From the NCBI RefSeq assembly GCF_036226445.1, contig NZ_CP108474.1, forward strand, positions 1,116,001 through 1,180,000: 64,000 bases of DNA. Reading direction: 5' to 3'. The stretch's first letter is position 1. Each line of letters opens with the position of its first letter. Shown here piece by piece: positions 1 to 8,445 of the stretch. The notes under the pieces were generated by a model, which saw nothing but the letters and a program-made list of their open reading frames with translations, was not told where the DNA came from and did no database searches. The position numbers were made by a program, and so were the translations under genes. This stretch comes from Streptomyces sp. NBC_01255. Lineage in GTDB: Bacteria > Actinomycetota > Actinomycetes > Streptomycetales > Streptomycetaceae.

Positions 1-611
1 CCGGGCAGAACCTCCGCGAGTACGTCGAGAACGGCGGCACGCTCGTCGTCTCGTACTTCTCCGGGATCGTCGACGAGCACGACGCCGTGCACCCCGGCGC
101 CTATCCGGGCGCCCTGCGGGACGTCCTCGGCCTGACCGTCGAGGAGTGGTCCCCGCTCCTCGACGAGCAGCGCGTACGGATCGCGGGCCCGGACGGCGCC
201 TCGCTCACCGGAGACGTGTGGACGGAGTTCGTCAGGCCGCGCGGCGCCGAGACCGTCTGGACGTACGCCGACGGGCCGGCCGCCGGCGGGCCCGCGGTCA
301 CCCGGCACCGGCTCGGCCGGGGCACGGCCTGGTACGTCTCCACCCGGCTCGACGCGGCCTCGCTTGACGCGATCGTGGCCGCCGCCTGCGAGGACGCCGG
401 AGTCCCGGCGCGCGCCGCGCTGCCGCACGACGTGGAGGTCGTGCGCCGCGCCGGGGACGGCGGACAGTACCTGTTCGCCCTCAACCACTCCGCCGAGGAC
501 GCCGAGGTGCCGCTCGACGGCTCCGGGACGGAACTCCTCGGCGGTACGCCGGTCGACGGGAAGTTCACCGTCCCGGCCGGGGCCGTCGGGGTCGTCCGCC
601 TGGACACCTGA
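1..611 (+). CDS. GH42 beta-galactosidase, C-terminal part (gene starts left of the window)
   Basis: The reading frame is open from the left edge and ends at a TGA at 609-611, so only about 200 C-terminal residues are present. They match the tail of the complete GH42 enzyme at 16047-18065: both have an 'xNLxxYVxxGGTLVxxxxxGIxDexD' segment of the trimerisation domain, a 'GxAWYVST' strand, and a short C-terminal beta domain ending in hydrophobic 'VGVVRLDT'. GH42 enzymes remove terminal beta-galactose from oligosaccharides, usually in the cytoplasm. The catalytic barrel with both glutamates lies outside the window, so activity cannot be judged here. The galactanase downstream suggests it works on galacto-oligosaccharides. 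A strong terminator follows. Confidence 0.88.
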   Translation, partial: GQNLREYVENGGTLVVSYFSGIVDEHDAVHPGAYPGALRDVLGLTVEEWSPLLDEQRVRIAGPDGASLTGDVWTEFVRPRGAETVWTYADGPAAGGPAVTRHRLGRGTAWYVSTRLDAASLDAIVAAACEDAGVPARAALPHDVEVVRRAGDGGQYLFALNHSAEDAEVPLDGSGTELLGGTPVDGKFTVPAGAVGVVRLDT

Positions 612-690
612 CGTCCGACGCCTGACGCCTGTCGCCTGACCGCATCACTCCCCCTCCGGCCCCCTGCCTCCGGGCCGGACCCCTGATCTC

Positions 691-726
691 CCCGGGGGCG
701 GCAGCTCCCGCTGCGCCGCCCCCGGG
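691..726 (+). terminator. Intrinsic terminator after the GH42 gene
   Basis: A perfect 12-bp inverted repeat pairs 691-702 (CCCGGGGGCGGC) with 715-726. Its loop (703-714) can form a further 3-bp AGC/GCT stem. There is no T-run, as is common for actinobacterial terminators. It separates the GH42 gene from the galactanase, so the latter should have its own promoter in 727-796. Confidence 0.7.
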
Positions 727-780
727 TGAGCCGCACCACCCGTAAGGAACCACCCGCACCACACCTCACATTGGCCACCG

Positions 781-794
781 TCGAAGGGACTCGA
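781..794 (+). promoter_or_regulatory. Degenerate LacI-type operator over the galactanase ribosome binding site
   Basis: TCGAAGGGACTCGA matches the TCGAAGCGCTTCGA palindrome found elsewhere in this window at 11 of 14 positions. Its outer arms, GTCGA (780-784) and TCGAC (791-795), are a perfect inverted repeat. The AAGGGA inside it is also the likely ribosome binding site of the gene starting at 797. Whether it is an operator or only a ribosome binding site is undecided. Confidence 0.35.
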
Positions 795-796
795 CG

Positions 797-2380
797 ATGC
801 ACTCCGTACGAAGCCGATTCCGCCTGCGAGCAGCCGCCGTCGCGGCGGCTCTGGGCGCCCTGCTCCTGGCTCCGCTGCCCACCGCCCCGCAGGCGGAGGC
901 GGCCGCCAGCCTCACGAACGCCGGGTTCGAGAGCGATGCCACCGGGACCGCCACGCCCGCCGGCTGGTCCACCTACTCGGCCGCCGGCCAGAACGCCGCC
1001 TCGTTCGCCGAGGCCGGGGGCCACGGCGGGAGCTACCGCCTCAGCCACTGGTCGGCGTCCGCGTACAAGGTCGAGACGTACCAGTACCTCTCCGGGCTCG
1101 CCGACGGCACGTACACGCTCAGCGCGTGGGTCCGCTCCGGCGGCGGGCAGAACGCCGCCTACCTGGCCCTGCGCAACTGCGGCTCCGCCGAGCAGCGCAC
1201 CGACCTGCCGGTGACGTCCAACGGCGCCTGGATACGGCTCGTCACCTCCGTCACCGTCACCGGCGGCGCCTGCACCGTCAGCGTCAACTCCGATGCCAAC
1301 GCCGGGAACTGGCTCAACGTCGACGACCTGACCTTCACCTCCGGCACGACCGGTCTCGCGGTCAAGGGCGTCGACCTGTCGGCCCTCAAGAAGAGCGAGG
1401 ACCTCGGCGGGACCTACCGCACCGCCGCCGGCGTCACCGGTGACCCGGTCGCGATCCTGAAGAACGCGGGCGCCAACTACGGCCGCCTCAAGGTGTGGGT
1501 GAACCCGGCGGACGGCTACAACAACAAGGCGCGTGTCCTCGCCACCGCCCAGAGGATCAAGGCGCAGGGCATGAAGCTCCTCGTCGACTTCCACTACTCG
1601 GACAGCTGGGCCGACCCGGGCGCCCAGAGCAAGCCCGCGGCCTGGGCCGGCCACTCGTACTCCCAGCTGACCACGGACGTCTACAACCACACGTTCGACG
1701 TCCTCAACGCCCTCAAGGCGCAGGGCACCACGGCCGACATGGTGCAGATCGGCAACGAGATCAACACCGGCATGCTCTGGCCCGAGGGCTCGACGTCCAA
1801 CTGGTCGCAGCTCGGCGGGCTGCTCAAGTCCGGTATCTCGGCGGCCAAGGCGGTGTCGTCGAGCACGCAGATCGCGCTGCACCTCGCGAACGGCGGCGAC
1901 AACGCCCTCTACCGGACGTGGTTCGACAACGCGACCGCGCAGGGCGTGAGTTACGACGTCATCGCCTTCTCCTTCTACGGCTACTGGCACGGCGCTCTCT
2001 CCGCGCTCCAGGCCAACCTGGACGACATCTCCGCCCGTTACGGCAAGAAGGTCATGGTCGCGGAGACCGCCTACCCGTTCCGCCTCGACAGCGAGGACGG
2101 CCACGAGAACATCATCGACCTGTCGAGCGAGCTGGTCTCCGGTTACCCGGCGAGCAGCGCCGGCCAGTCGGCCTGGCTGCGGGACGTCATGAACGTCGTC
2201 GAGGCCGTGCCGAACGGCCGGGGTCTCGGGGTCGTCTACTGGGAGCCGGCCTGGACCGCCGTCACCGGCAACGGCTGGGACCCGACCGACTCCGCCTCCG
2301 GCAACGGCTGGGAGAACCAGGCCCTGTTCGACTACGACAGCAAGCTGCTCCCGGCGGCGAGCTGGTTCGCGCACCGCTGA
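797..2380 (+). CDS. Secreted GH53 endo-beta-1,4-galactanase with N-terminal carbohydrate-binding domain
   Basis: This 527-residue protein starts at an ATG with AAGGGA seven bases upstream. Residues 1-36 form a Sec-type signal peptide (arginine-rich start, long Ala/Leu core, AEAAA end). Residues about 38-182 form a beta-sandwich-like module ('NAGFESD...AGWS' to 'NVDDLTF') typical of carbohydrate-binding domains. The rest is a GH53 barrel beginning 'VKGVDLSALKK'. The predicted acid/base is E321 in 'QIGNEIN' and the nucleophile E423 in 'VAETAYPF'. GH53 enzymes cut beta-1,4-galactan, the side chain of rhamnogalacturonan I, outside the cell. The neighbouring beta-galactosidase and the galactose importer at 18157-21856 would use its products. 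Confidence 0.93.
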   Translation: MHSVRSRFRLRAAAVAAALGALLLAPLPTAPQAEAAASLTNAGFESDATGTATPAGWSTYSAAGQNAASFAEAGGHGGSYRLSHWSASAYKVETYQYLSGLADGTYTLSAWVRSGGGQNAAYLALRNCGSAEQRTDLPVTSNGAWIRLVTSVTVTGGACTVSVNSDANAGNWLNVDDLTFTSGTTGLAVKGVDLSALKKSEDLGGTYRTAAGVTGDPVAILKNAGANYGRLKVWVNPADGYNNKARVLATAQRIKAQGMKLLVDFHYSDSWADPGAQSKPAAWAGHSYSQLTTDVYNHTFDVLNALKAQGTTADMVQIGNEINTGMLWPEGSTSNWSQLGGLLKSGISAAKAVSSSTQIALHLANGGDNALYRTWFDNATAQGVSYDVIAFSFYGYWHGALSALQANLDDISARYGKKVMVAETAYPFRLDSEDGHENIIDLSSELVSGYPASSAGQSAWLRDVMNVVEAVPNGRGLGVVYWEPAWTAVTGNGWDPTDSASGNGWENQALFDYDSKLLPAASWFAHR

Positions 2381-2394
2381 CGGACAACCAGACG

Positions 2395-2426
2395 AAGGGG
2401 CGGGCTCGTTCACGAGCCCGCCCCTT
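2395..2426. terminator. Bidirectional terminator between convergent genes
   Basis: A perfect 15-bp inverted repeat pairs 2395-2409 (AAGGGGCGGGCTCGT) with 2412-2426. It begins with AA and ends with TT on either strand. It lies between the galactanase (plus) and the dehydratase (minus), so it probably ends transcription from both sides. Confidence 0.85.
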
Positions 2427-2441
2427 CCGCATGCCGCTCTC

Positions 2442-3587
2442 CTACCACTCGGCGAGCGAGCCGTCGTCCCGTCGCCATGCAGGGTTCCGCCAGCGGTGGC
2501 CGACCTCGGCGGCCCGCTCGACCGCCTTCTCGTCGACCTCGATGCCGAGCCCCGGCCCGGTCGGCAGGGCCACGTGCCCGTCCTCGTACCGGAAGACCGT
2601 CGGGTCCACGAGGTAGTCGAGCAGGTCGGAGCCGGTGTTGTAGTGGATGCCGAGGCTCTGCTCCTGGATCAGCAGGTTCGGCGCGGCGAAGCCGACCTGG
2701 AGGCAGGAGGCGAGCGCGATCGGCCCCAGCGGGCAGTGCGGGGCGAGGGAGACGTCGTACGCCTCCGCCATCGCGGCGATCCTGCGCACCTCCGAGATGC
2801 CGCCCGCGTGCGAGAGGTCCGGCTGCGCGACCGCGATGCCCTGGTCGAGAACCTTCTTGAAGTCCCAGCGGGAGTAAAGGCGTTCGCCCGTCGCGATGGG
2901 GATGGAGGTGGACCGCACGATGTCGCCGATGTGGTCGCTCATCTCCGGGACGACCGGCTCCTCCACGAAGAAGGGCAGGTACGGCTCCAGGAGCGGCAGG
3001 ACCCGGCGGGCCATCGGCGCGGTGAGGCGGCCGTGGAAGTCGATCGCGATGTCGAAGTCGTCGCCGACGGCCTCGCGGATGGAGGCGACCCGGTCGACGA
3101 TGCCGTGGACGGCCGCCGGGGTGTCGATGAGCCGCAGCTGCGCCGAGGCGTTCATCTTGATCGCGGTGAAGCCCTCGTTCTTCCGTGCCAGCGCCTCCGA
3201 GGCGACCTCGTCGGGCCGGTCGCCGCCGATCCAGCTGTAGACCCGGGCGCGGTCGCGGACGTTGCCGCCGAGGAGCTGCCACACGGGGACGCCGAGGGCC
3301 TTGCCCGTGATGTCCCAGAGGGCCTGGTCGATGCCGGCGACGGCGCTGGAGAGGACCGGGCCGCCGCGGTAGAAGCCGCCCTTGGTGAGGACCTGCCAGT
3401 GATCCTCGATCTTCATCGGGTCCTGGCCGATCAGGTAGTCGGAGAGCTCCTCGACGGCGGCGGCGACGGTGTGCGCGCGGCCCTCGACGACGGGCTCGCC
3501 CCAGCCCGTGATGCCCTCGTCTGTCTCGACGCGCAGGAAGCACCAGCGCGGGGCGACGAGGTACGTACGCAGGGAGGTGATCTTCAC
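2442..3587 (-). CDS. dgoD: Enolase-superfamily D-galactonate dehydratase-type enzyme
   Basis: This protein has 381 residues, almost the length of E. coli DgoD (382), and belongs to the mandelate racemase group. Visible features are the N-terminal capping domain, the 'KM' catalytic-lysine strand ('FTAIKMNAS'), the metal/acid motif 'DFHGR', 'VEEPVVPE', 'GERLYSRWDF' and 'LAPHCPLGP', the order of ligands seen in galactonate and gluconate dehydratases. It would dehydrate an aldonic acid to the 2-keto-3-deoxy acid. I chose the GTG at 3587, preceded by AAGGA. It overlaps the SDR stop as GTGA, giving translational coupling in a five-gene operon with kinase, aldolase and lactonase. Exact stereospecificity is not determined. 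Confidence 0.9.
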   Translation of the reverse strand: MKITSLRTYLVAPRWCFLRVETDEGITGWGEPVVEGRAHTVAAAVEELSDYLIGQDPMKIEDHWQVLTKGGFYRGGPVLSSAVAGIDQALWDITGKALGVPVWQLLGGNVRDRARVYSWIGGDRPDEVASEALARKNEGFTAIKMNASAQLRLIDTPAAVHGIVDRVASIREAVGDDFDIAIDFHGRLTAPMARRVLPLLEPYLPFFVEEPVVPEMSDHIGDIVRSTSIPIATGERLYSRWDFKKVLDQGIAVAQPDLSHAGGISEVRRIAAMAEAYDVSLAPHCPLGPIALASCLQVGFAAPNLLIQEQSLGIHYNTGSDLLDYLVDPTVFRYEDGHVALPTGPGLGIEVDEKAVERAAEVGHRWRNPAWRRDDGSLAEW

Positions 3588-4336
3588 TTGGAGTCCTTCT
3601 TCACGGTCCAGCCGCCGTCGACGACCAGGTTCGTTCCGGTGATGTAGGAGGCGTCGGCGGAGGCGAGGAAGGCGACGGCGGACGCCACCTCCTCGGGTCG
3701 GCCGAGCCGGGCGAGCGCGGTGGCGTCGGCGGAGATCCGCCGTCCTTCCTCGTCGACGTCGTTCCACACGTCGGTGAGGATCGGCCCGGGCAGGACGGAG
3801 TTGAAGCGCACGTCCGGGCCGTACTCGACGGCGAACTGGCGTACCAGGGCGCACATTCCGCCCTTCGCGGCGGCGTAGGCGGGGTAGCCGGGCAGGCCGA
3901 AGTCGGCGTGGACGCTGGAGGTGGCGACGATGCTGCCGCCCTCGGCGCGCAGGTCGTCGAGGAAGGTGCGGGTGGCGAGGTAGAGGGCCCGCAGGTTGAC
4001 CGCCATCTCCCGGTCCCAGACGGCGACGGGGAGTTCGTGGGCGGCGGCCGTGGTGTGGGTGAAGGCGTTGCTGTGGAGGATGCCCACCGGCCCGAAGCGG
4101 GCGTGGGCCTCCTCGCGCAGCGCCGTCCAGTCCTCCTCGGAGGAGACGTCGCAGCGTACGTAGGCGGCTCGGCCGCCGGCGGCGCGGATCGCCGCGGCGA
4201 CGGCCTCGCCCGCCTCGTCGGCGATGTCGGAGACGAGGACCGAGGCGCCCTCGGCGGCGAGTCGGGCGGCGCTCGCGGCGCCGATGCCCGAGGCCGCGCC
4301 GGTGACGACGGCGGTCCGTCCGGAGAAACGGTTCAT
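3584..4336 (-). CDS. SDR-family sugar dehydrogenase
   Basis: This 250-residue classical short-chain dehydrogenase has the nucleotide-binding motif 'VTGAASGIG' (residues 11-19), the catalytic set S141, Y154 and K158 ('YPAYAAAKG'), and the C-terminal 'YITGTNLVVDGG'. The ATG at 4336 has AGGA upstream; the longer open frame upstream is not coding. Between a lactonase and an aldonate dehydratase, its probable job is NAD(P)-dependent oxidation of a free aldose to its lactone. A role later in the pathway (oxidising a keto-deoxy acid) is possible but less likely given the kinase and aldolase present. Confidence 0.88.
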   Translation of the reverse strand: MNRFSGRTAVVTGAASGIGAASAARLAAEGASVLVSDIADEAGEAVAAAIRAAGGRAAYVRCDVSSEEDWTALREEAHARFGPVGILHSNAFTHTTAAAHELPVAVWDREMAVNLRALYLATRTFLDDLRAEGGSIVATSSVHADFGLPGYPAYAAAKGGMCALVRQFAVEYGPDVRFNSVLPGPILTDVWNDVDEEGRRISADATALARLGRPEEVASAVAFLASADASYITGTNLVVDGGWTVKKDSK

Positions 4337-4397
4337 AGTGGTGGGTTCCTGTGCTGTGGCGGTACGGGGACGGGGTACGGAGCGGACTCGGGCGCGC

Positions 4398-5360
4398 TCA
4401 GCGGCTGATGTCCTGCGCGTCGAGCAGACCGAGTTCGGCGCGGCGCGGGAGGCCCTCCCAGTCGCCGGGGACGGAGACGGCGAAGGCGCCGCAGAGCGCG
4501 GCGAGTCGGAGGCGTTCCGCGGCCGGGGCGTCGTCGAGGACGGCGGCGAGGTAGCCGGAGACGAAGGCGTCGCCCGCGCCGACGGGGTCGACCGCGGTGA
4601 CGGGTACGGCCTGTCGGACGTGGAGCTCGTCGTCGACGACGGCGAGGGCCCCGGCGGCGCCGAGCTTGAGCACGGCCTGTGACGGGCCGAGCCGGGTGAG
4701 GGCGCGGGCCATCCGCTCCGGCTCGTCCTCGGGGACCTCGGGCACGAAGAGGGAGGCCTCCTCGGGGCCGGCGAAGACGATGTCGGCGTGCGGGAGGAGG
4801 CGGGCGAGGGCGTCGGCGGCCTCGGCGCGGCTCCAGAGGAGTTCGCGGTGGTTGACGTCGAAGGAGACGGTGACGCCGGCGGCGCGGGCGAGCGCGACGG
4901 CGTGCTCGACGGCGGCACGGGCGGTGGGGCTCAACGCCGGGGTGATGCCGGTGACATGGAGGATCCGGGCGCCGGAGATCCGGGCCTCGTCCAGGTCCTC
5001 GGGGGCGAGCCGGGAGCCGGCGAGTCCGGCGCGGTAGTAGGTGACGCGGAGCCGGTCGGCGGTGCGCCGTTCGCGGAGCATCAGGCCGGTGGGTGCCGCC
5101 GGGTCCGTACGGGCGCCGGAGACGTCGACGCCTTCGGCGCGGAGTCCGGCGAGGACCATCGCGCCCGCCGCGTCCTCCCCGACACGGCCGGTCCAGGCGG
5201 AGCTGTGGCCGAGGCGGCTGACGCCGATGGCGACGGTCGCCTCGGCGCCCGCCCAGCCGAGGCGCAGGGGCGCTCCGGTGGCGAGCGGCCCGGGTGAGGT
5301 GGCGGCGGCGACCGCCATGACCTCGCCGAGGGTGACGAGTTCGGGCCCCGGTGGTGTCAT
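4398..5360 (-). CDS. kdgK: PfkB-family 2-keto-3-deoxy sugar-acid kinase
   Basis: This 320-residue ribokinase-fold protein has an N-terminal 'LVTLGEVM' strand, the substrate segment 'GWAGAEATVAIGVSRLG', the 2-keto-3-deoxygluconate kinase-like segment 'DVNHRELLWS' (residues 168-177), and the anion hole/catalytic base motif 'DPVGAGDAF' with D264. It would phosphorylate the keto-deoxy acid made by the dehydratase at 2442-3587, using ATP in the cytoplasm. Its ATG overlaps the aldolase stop as ATGA, so the two final steps are translationally linked. Galacto versus gluco preference cannot be told from the sequence; context favours the galacto form. Confidence 0.88.
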   Translation of the reverse strand: MTPPGPELVTLGEVMAVAAATSPGPLATGAPLRLGWAGAEATVAIGVSRLGHSSAWTGRVGEDAAGAMVLAGLRAEGVDVSGARTDPAAPTGLMLRERRTADRLRVTYYRAGLAGSRLAPEDLDEARISGARILHVTGITPALSPTARAAVEHAVALARAAGVTVSFDVNHRELLWSRAEAADALARLLPHADIVFAGPEEASLFVPEVPEDEPERMARALTRLGPSQAVLKLGAAGALAVVDDELHVRQAVPVTAVDPVGAGDAFVSGYLAAVLDDAPAAERLRLAALCGAFAVSVPGDWEGLPRRAELGLLDAQDISR

Positions 5361-6022
5361 CGGCGTATCCCGTCGAGGAAGGCGGCCGCGCGCTCGGCGA
5401 GGGCCGCCAGGGAGCCGCCCTCGCAGGCGTCCCCGACGAGGGGGCCGCCCACGCCCAGGGCGGCGGCGCCGGCGGCGAGGTAGGCGGGGGCGTCGGCGGC
5501 TCCGATGCCGCCGGTCGGGACGAGGGGGATGTCGGGCAGCGGGGCGCGTACGGCGCGGAGGTACTCCGGTCCGCCGGTCGCGGCGGGGAAGAGCTTCACC
5601 ATCGTGGCGCCGGCCCGCCAGGCGGTGAGGATCTCGGTGGGGGTGTACGCGCCGGGGAGCACGGGGACGTCCAGGCGGACGGCTTCGGCGATGACCTCGG
5701 TGGAGGTGGTCGGGGTGATGAGGTAGGTGGCTCCGGCCTCGACGGCGGCCTGGGCCTCGGCGGGCGTGGTCACCGTGCCCGCGCCGAGTGCGAGCCCGGG
5801 CGGGGCGTCGGCGGCGTACTCGCGGAGCGCGTCGAGGACTCCGGGTGTGGTGAGGGTGAACTCGGCGGCCCGGACGCCGGAGGCCCGGAGCGTGTCGGTG
5901 ACCTCGGCGAAGCGGGTGGCGGAGGTGGAGCGGAGGATCGCGACGACGGGGGCGGCGGCCAGCGCGGCGCGCAGCCCTGCGTGGGCGGCGCCGGGGGTGG
6001 CGTCGTGGTGTGGGGTGGTCAT
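5357..6022 (-). CDS. eda: KDPG/KDPGal aldolase
   Basis: This 221-residue class I aldolase of the Eda/DgoA family has the usual length. Visible motifs are 'PVVAILRSTS', the catalytic glutamate E54 in 'RAAEFTLTTP', 'GAGTV', the Schiff-base lysine K143 in 'MVKLFPA', and 'LVPTGGIG'. It splits the phosphorylated keto-deoxy acid to pyruvate and glyceraldehyde 3-phosphate. It is the second gene of the operon after the lactonase (55-base gap) and overlaps the kinase start. With the dehydratase, kinase, SDR and lactonase it completes a DeLey-Doudoroff-type route. Confidence 0.92.
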   Translation of the reverse strand: MTTPHHDATPGAAHAGLRAALAAAPVVAILRSTSATRFAEVTDTLRASGVRAAEFTLTTPGVLDALREYAADAPPGLALGAGTVTTPAEAQAAVEAGATYLITPTTSTEVIAEAVRLDVPVLPGAYTPTEILTAWRAGATMVKLFPAATGGPEYLRAVRAPLPDIPLVPTGGIGAADAPAYLAAGAAALGVGGPLVGDACEGGSLAALAERAAAFLDGIRR

Positions 6023-6077
6023 GGTGCGGTGCTTCCTTGCGGGTCGGGGCGCGTTCCGCCGGGGGCGGCGTACCGGG

Positions 6078-6983
6078 TCAGCGGTCGGCGTACAGGTTCG
6101 TGGGCAGGCCCGTGGTGCCGGGGCGGCAGGCGAAGAGGCGGCCGGCGTCGGGCTCGGCGCGCAGTCGTTCCTCGTCGAGGCCCTCGGTCGCCGTGGTGAT
6201 GACGAGGACGTCGAGGGCCGGACCGGCGAAGGCGCAGCTCGTCACGTGCGAGGCGGGCACCTCCACGCGCGCGTGGAGGGTGCCGTCTTCCGTGAAGGCG
6301 AGGACTTCGCCGCCTCCCCACACCGCGACCCAGACGCGTCCCGCGCTGTCGACGGTGAGTCCGTCGGGGACGCCCCGGTCGAGGACGGCGAAGGGGCGCC
6401 GGTCGCTCAGGGCGCCGCTCTCCGGGTCGTAGGCGAAGACGTCGACGCGGCCGGTCAGGCTGTCCGCGTAGTAGAGGCGACTGCCGTCGGGGCTCCAGCC
6501 CAGGCCGTTCGAGATGGTGACGGAGTCGAGCAGGGTGACGAGTCCGTCGTCGTCGAGGCGGTAGAGGGCGCCCGCGCCGGGGGTCTCGTCGTACGCCATG
6601 GTTCCGGCGAGGAGCCGGCCGGCGGGGTCGACGGCGGCGTCGTTCATGCGGCGCGGCAGGCCGTCGTCGGGGAGGACGGGCGCGGCGAGCTCGACGGCCT
6701 CGGCGACCGGGCGGCCTTCGTCCAGGCGGAGGACGGAGGTGCCCGCGGCGGCGAGGAGGGCTCCGGAGGCGCAGAGGGCGACGGCGCCGACGGGTCGGTC
6801 GAGGCGGAGGGTGACGACGGGTGCCAGGTCGGGGCCCTCGGCTCCGTCGGTGAGGGCGGCTCGGTGCACGAGCCCTTCCGGGATGTCGACCCAGAGCATC
6901 TCCTGGCGCCGGTCGTCCCAGAGGGGACCTTCCGTCAGGCGTCCGGGCAGGGGGGAGCAGGGCACGGCCCTGAGGTGCAGCAT
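6078..6983 (-). CDS. SMP-30/gluconolactonase-family sugar lactonase
   Basis: This 301-residue six-bladed beta-propeller protein shows the metal-site residues of SMP-30 lactonases: E18 in 'LTEGPLW', N114 in 'RRMND', N159 in 'TISNGLGWS' and D207 in 'VPDGLTVD'. No signal peptide is visible, so it should act in the cytoplasm, hydrolysing the lactone formed by the sugar dehydrogenase. It is the first gene of the minus-strand operon, with GAGGAGG just before the ATG, and is divergent from the ROK regulator. Confidence 0.9.
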   Translation of the reverse strand: MLHLRAVPCSPLPGRLTEGPLWDDRRQEMLWVDIPEGLVHRAALTDGAEGPDLAPVVTLRLDRPVGAVALCASGALLAAAGTSVLRLDEGRPVAEAVELAAPVLPDDGLPRRMNDAAVDPAGRLLAGTMAYDETPGAGALYRLDDDGLVTLLDSVTISNGLGWSPDGSRLYYADSLTGRVDVFAYDPESGALSDRRPFAVLDRGVPDGLTVDSAGRVWVAVWGGGEVLAFTEDGTLHARVEVPASHVTSCAFAGPALDVLVITTATEGLDEERLRAEPDAGRLFACRPGTTGLPTNLYADR

Positions 6984-7112
6984 CTGTCCTCCTCGGTTGG
7001 CTCCTCAAAAACTAGGGCTTCGTCTAACGGTTGTAAATAACCCGTCCCCCGCTTCTTCCAACCCTTCGAATAACATCCTCGGGACAGCGTGGCCGATCGG
7101 AGGACAGCACAG
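6984..7112. promoter_or_regulatory. Divergent promoter region, lactonase operon / ROK regulator
   Basis: This 129-base gap is noticeably A/T-richer than its surroundings, especially 7003-7075. It contains the inverted repeat GGTT (7029-7032) and AACC (7039-7042) around GTAAAT, a plausible ROK operator because ROK sites are often A/T-rich. The ROK gene's ribosome binding site GGAGGA is at 7099-7104. No clear -35/-10 pair was identified. Confidence 0.45.
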
Positions 7113-8390
7113 ATGATCAAGCGGACGTCGCAGGACATCCGACGCCTCAACCGCTTCGAGGTCCTGCGGCGCGTCTACGCGGGCCCGGGCGCGATGAGCC
7201 GTCAGGACATCGCGACGGCGACCGGGCTCTCCTTCGCCACCGTCGCCAACCTCACCGCCGAGCTCCTGGAGGCCGGGGTGCTCGTCGAGGCGGGCCACGA
7301 GGACTCCAGCGGCGGCCGGCCCCGGGCGCGCCTCGCCGTGAACGCCGAGCGGGGCGCGCTGATCGGCGTCGACATCGCCGAGACCTCGGTGCACGCCGAG
7401 CTCTTCGACCTGGCCCTGGAGGTCCGGCACTCCGTGGAGCGCCCGCTCCCGCCGGGTGACGTCCGGCCCTCCGACGTCGTCGACGTCCTCGCCGGCTGTG
7501 TGGAGGAGCTGCTGAGCGTCTCCGGGGTGCCGCGCGAGCGGGTGCTCGGGGCCGGGGTCAGCGTGCCGGGCATGGTGGAGCGCGAGGGTGGCGTCTCGTC
7601 GTTCTCGCCGTACTGGTCCTGGCACGAGGTGCCCCTGCGCGCCCTGCTCGACGAGCGCCTCGGGCTGCCCCTGTGGCTCGACAACCCGCTGCGGGCCAGT
7701 ACGGTCGCCGAGCTGTGGTTCGGCGCCGGGCGCGAGGTCGACGACCTGGTGGTGCTCACGCTGAGGGCCGGTGTCGGCGCCGGGATCGCGATCGACGGGC
7801 AGCTGTACCGGGGCTTCACCAACAGCGCGGGCGAGTGGGGCCACACCTGCCTCGCGCTCGACGGCCGCCTGTGCACCTGCGGCAACCGGGGCTGTGTGGA
7901 GGCGTACGTGAGCACCCGGGGGATCGCGCGGACCTGGCGCGAGCTCGCGCCCGGCGACGAGCGGGCGACGGGCGAGGACGACGCGGCCGTGGTCGCGGCC
8001 CTGGCGCGCGCGGCGGCGGAGCAGGACCCGACGGCCGCCGCCGTCATCGACAGGACCGGCCGCTACCTGGGCGCGGCGGTGGCCAACCTCGTCAACCTCT
8101 TCAACCCCCGGGTGCTCGTCCTCGGCAATCAGGTCGTCGACCTGCTCGGGGAGCGCCTCCTGACCGCCACGTACGAGGCGGTGACGCGGCACGCCCTGCC
8201 ACTGCCGCACCGGGCCGCGACCCTGCGACGGAGCACGGTCGCGCACAACGCGGTGACGCGGGGGGCCGCCACCTTCGCCCTTGAGGGCTTCCTCAACGAC
8301 CGGGAGGTCTTCGGACCGGTCAGCCGGACGCGTCAGCCCCGGGAGCGCCGCGACGGCCGCCGCTCCGGGTCCGCCGATGCGAAGGCCTGA
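7113..8390 (+). CDS. ROK-family transcriptional regulator
   Basis: This 425-residue protein has an N-terminal winged helix-turn-helix ('MSRQDIATATGLSFATVANLTAELLEAGVL') followed by a ROK sugar-kinase-like domain. The domain has the 'GIAIDGQLYRG' phosphate region, 'GEWGH' and the zinc motif 'CTCGNRGCVE'. I chose the ATG at 7113 because GGAGGA lies eight bases upstream; an in-frame GTG at 7089 would add eight residues but lacks such a site. It lies head-to-head with the lactonase operon, which it probably represses in response to a sugar or sugar acid. Confidence 0.92.
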   Translation: MIKRTSQDIRRLNRFEVLRRVYAGPGAMSRQDIATATGLSFATVANLTAELLEAGVLVEAGHEDSSGGRPRARLAVNAERGALIGVDIAETSVHAELFDLALEVRHSVERPLPPGDVRPSDVVDVLAGCVEELLSVSGVPRERVLGAGVSVPGMVEREGGVSSFSPYWSWHEVPLRALLDERLGLPLWLDNPLRASTVAELWFGAGREVDDLVVLTLRAGVGAGIAIDGQLYRGFTNSAGEWGHTCLALDGRLCTCGNRGCVEAYVSTRGIARTWRELAPGDERATGEDDAAVVAALARAAAEQDPTAAAVIDRTGRYLGAAVANLVNLFNPRVLVLGNQVVDLLGERLLTATYEAVTRHALPLPHRAATLRRSTVAHNAVTRGAATFALEGFLNDREVFGPVSRTRQPRERRDGRRSGSADAKA

Positions 8391-8427
8391 CGGACACCGG
8401 CCCGCACCTGACGGACAGCGGCCCGCG
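8386..8427. repeat. Two 21-bp tandem repeats spanning the ROK stop codon
   Basis: CCTGACGGACACCGGCCCGCA (8386-8406) is followed directly by a second copy with two changes (8407-8427), and a third, decayed partial copy follows. The unit contains the stop codon of the ROK gene. The repeats lie in the gap between convergent ROK and IclR genes. Confidence 0.7.
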
Positions 8428-8445
8428 CCTGGCGCGCACCGGCTC

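Noticed and set aside
101..2413. Long open frame opposite the galactanase on the minus strand
   Set aside because: Such frames arise opposite real genes in very G/C-rich DNA; the product is low-complexity Arg/Gly/Val-rich, and the plus-strand protein is a clear GH53 enzyme.
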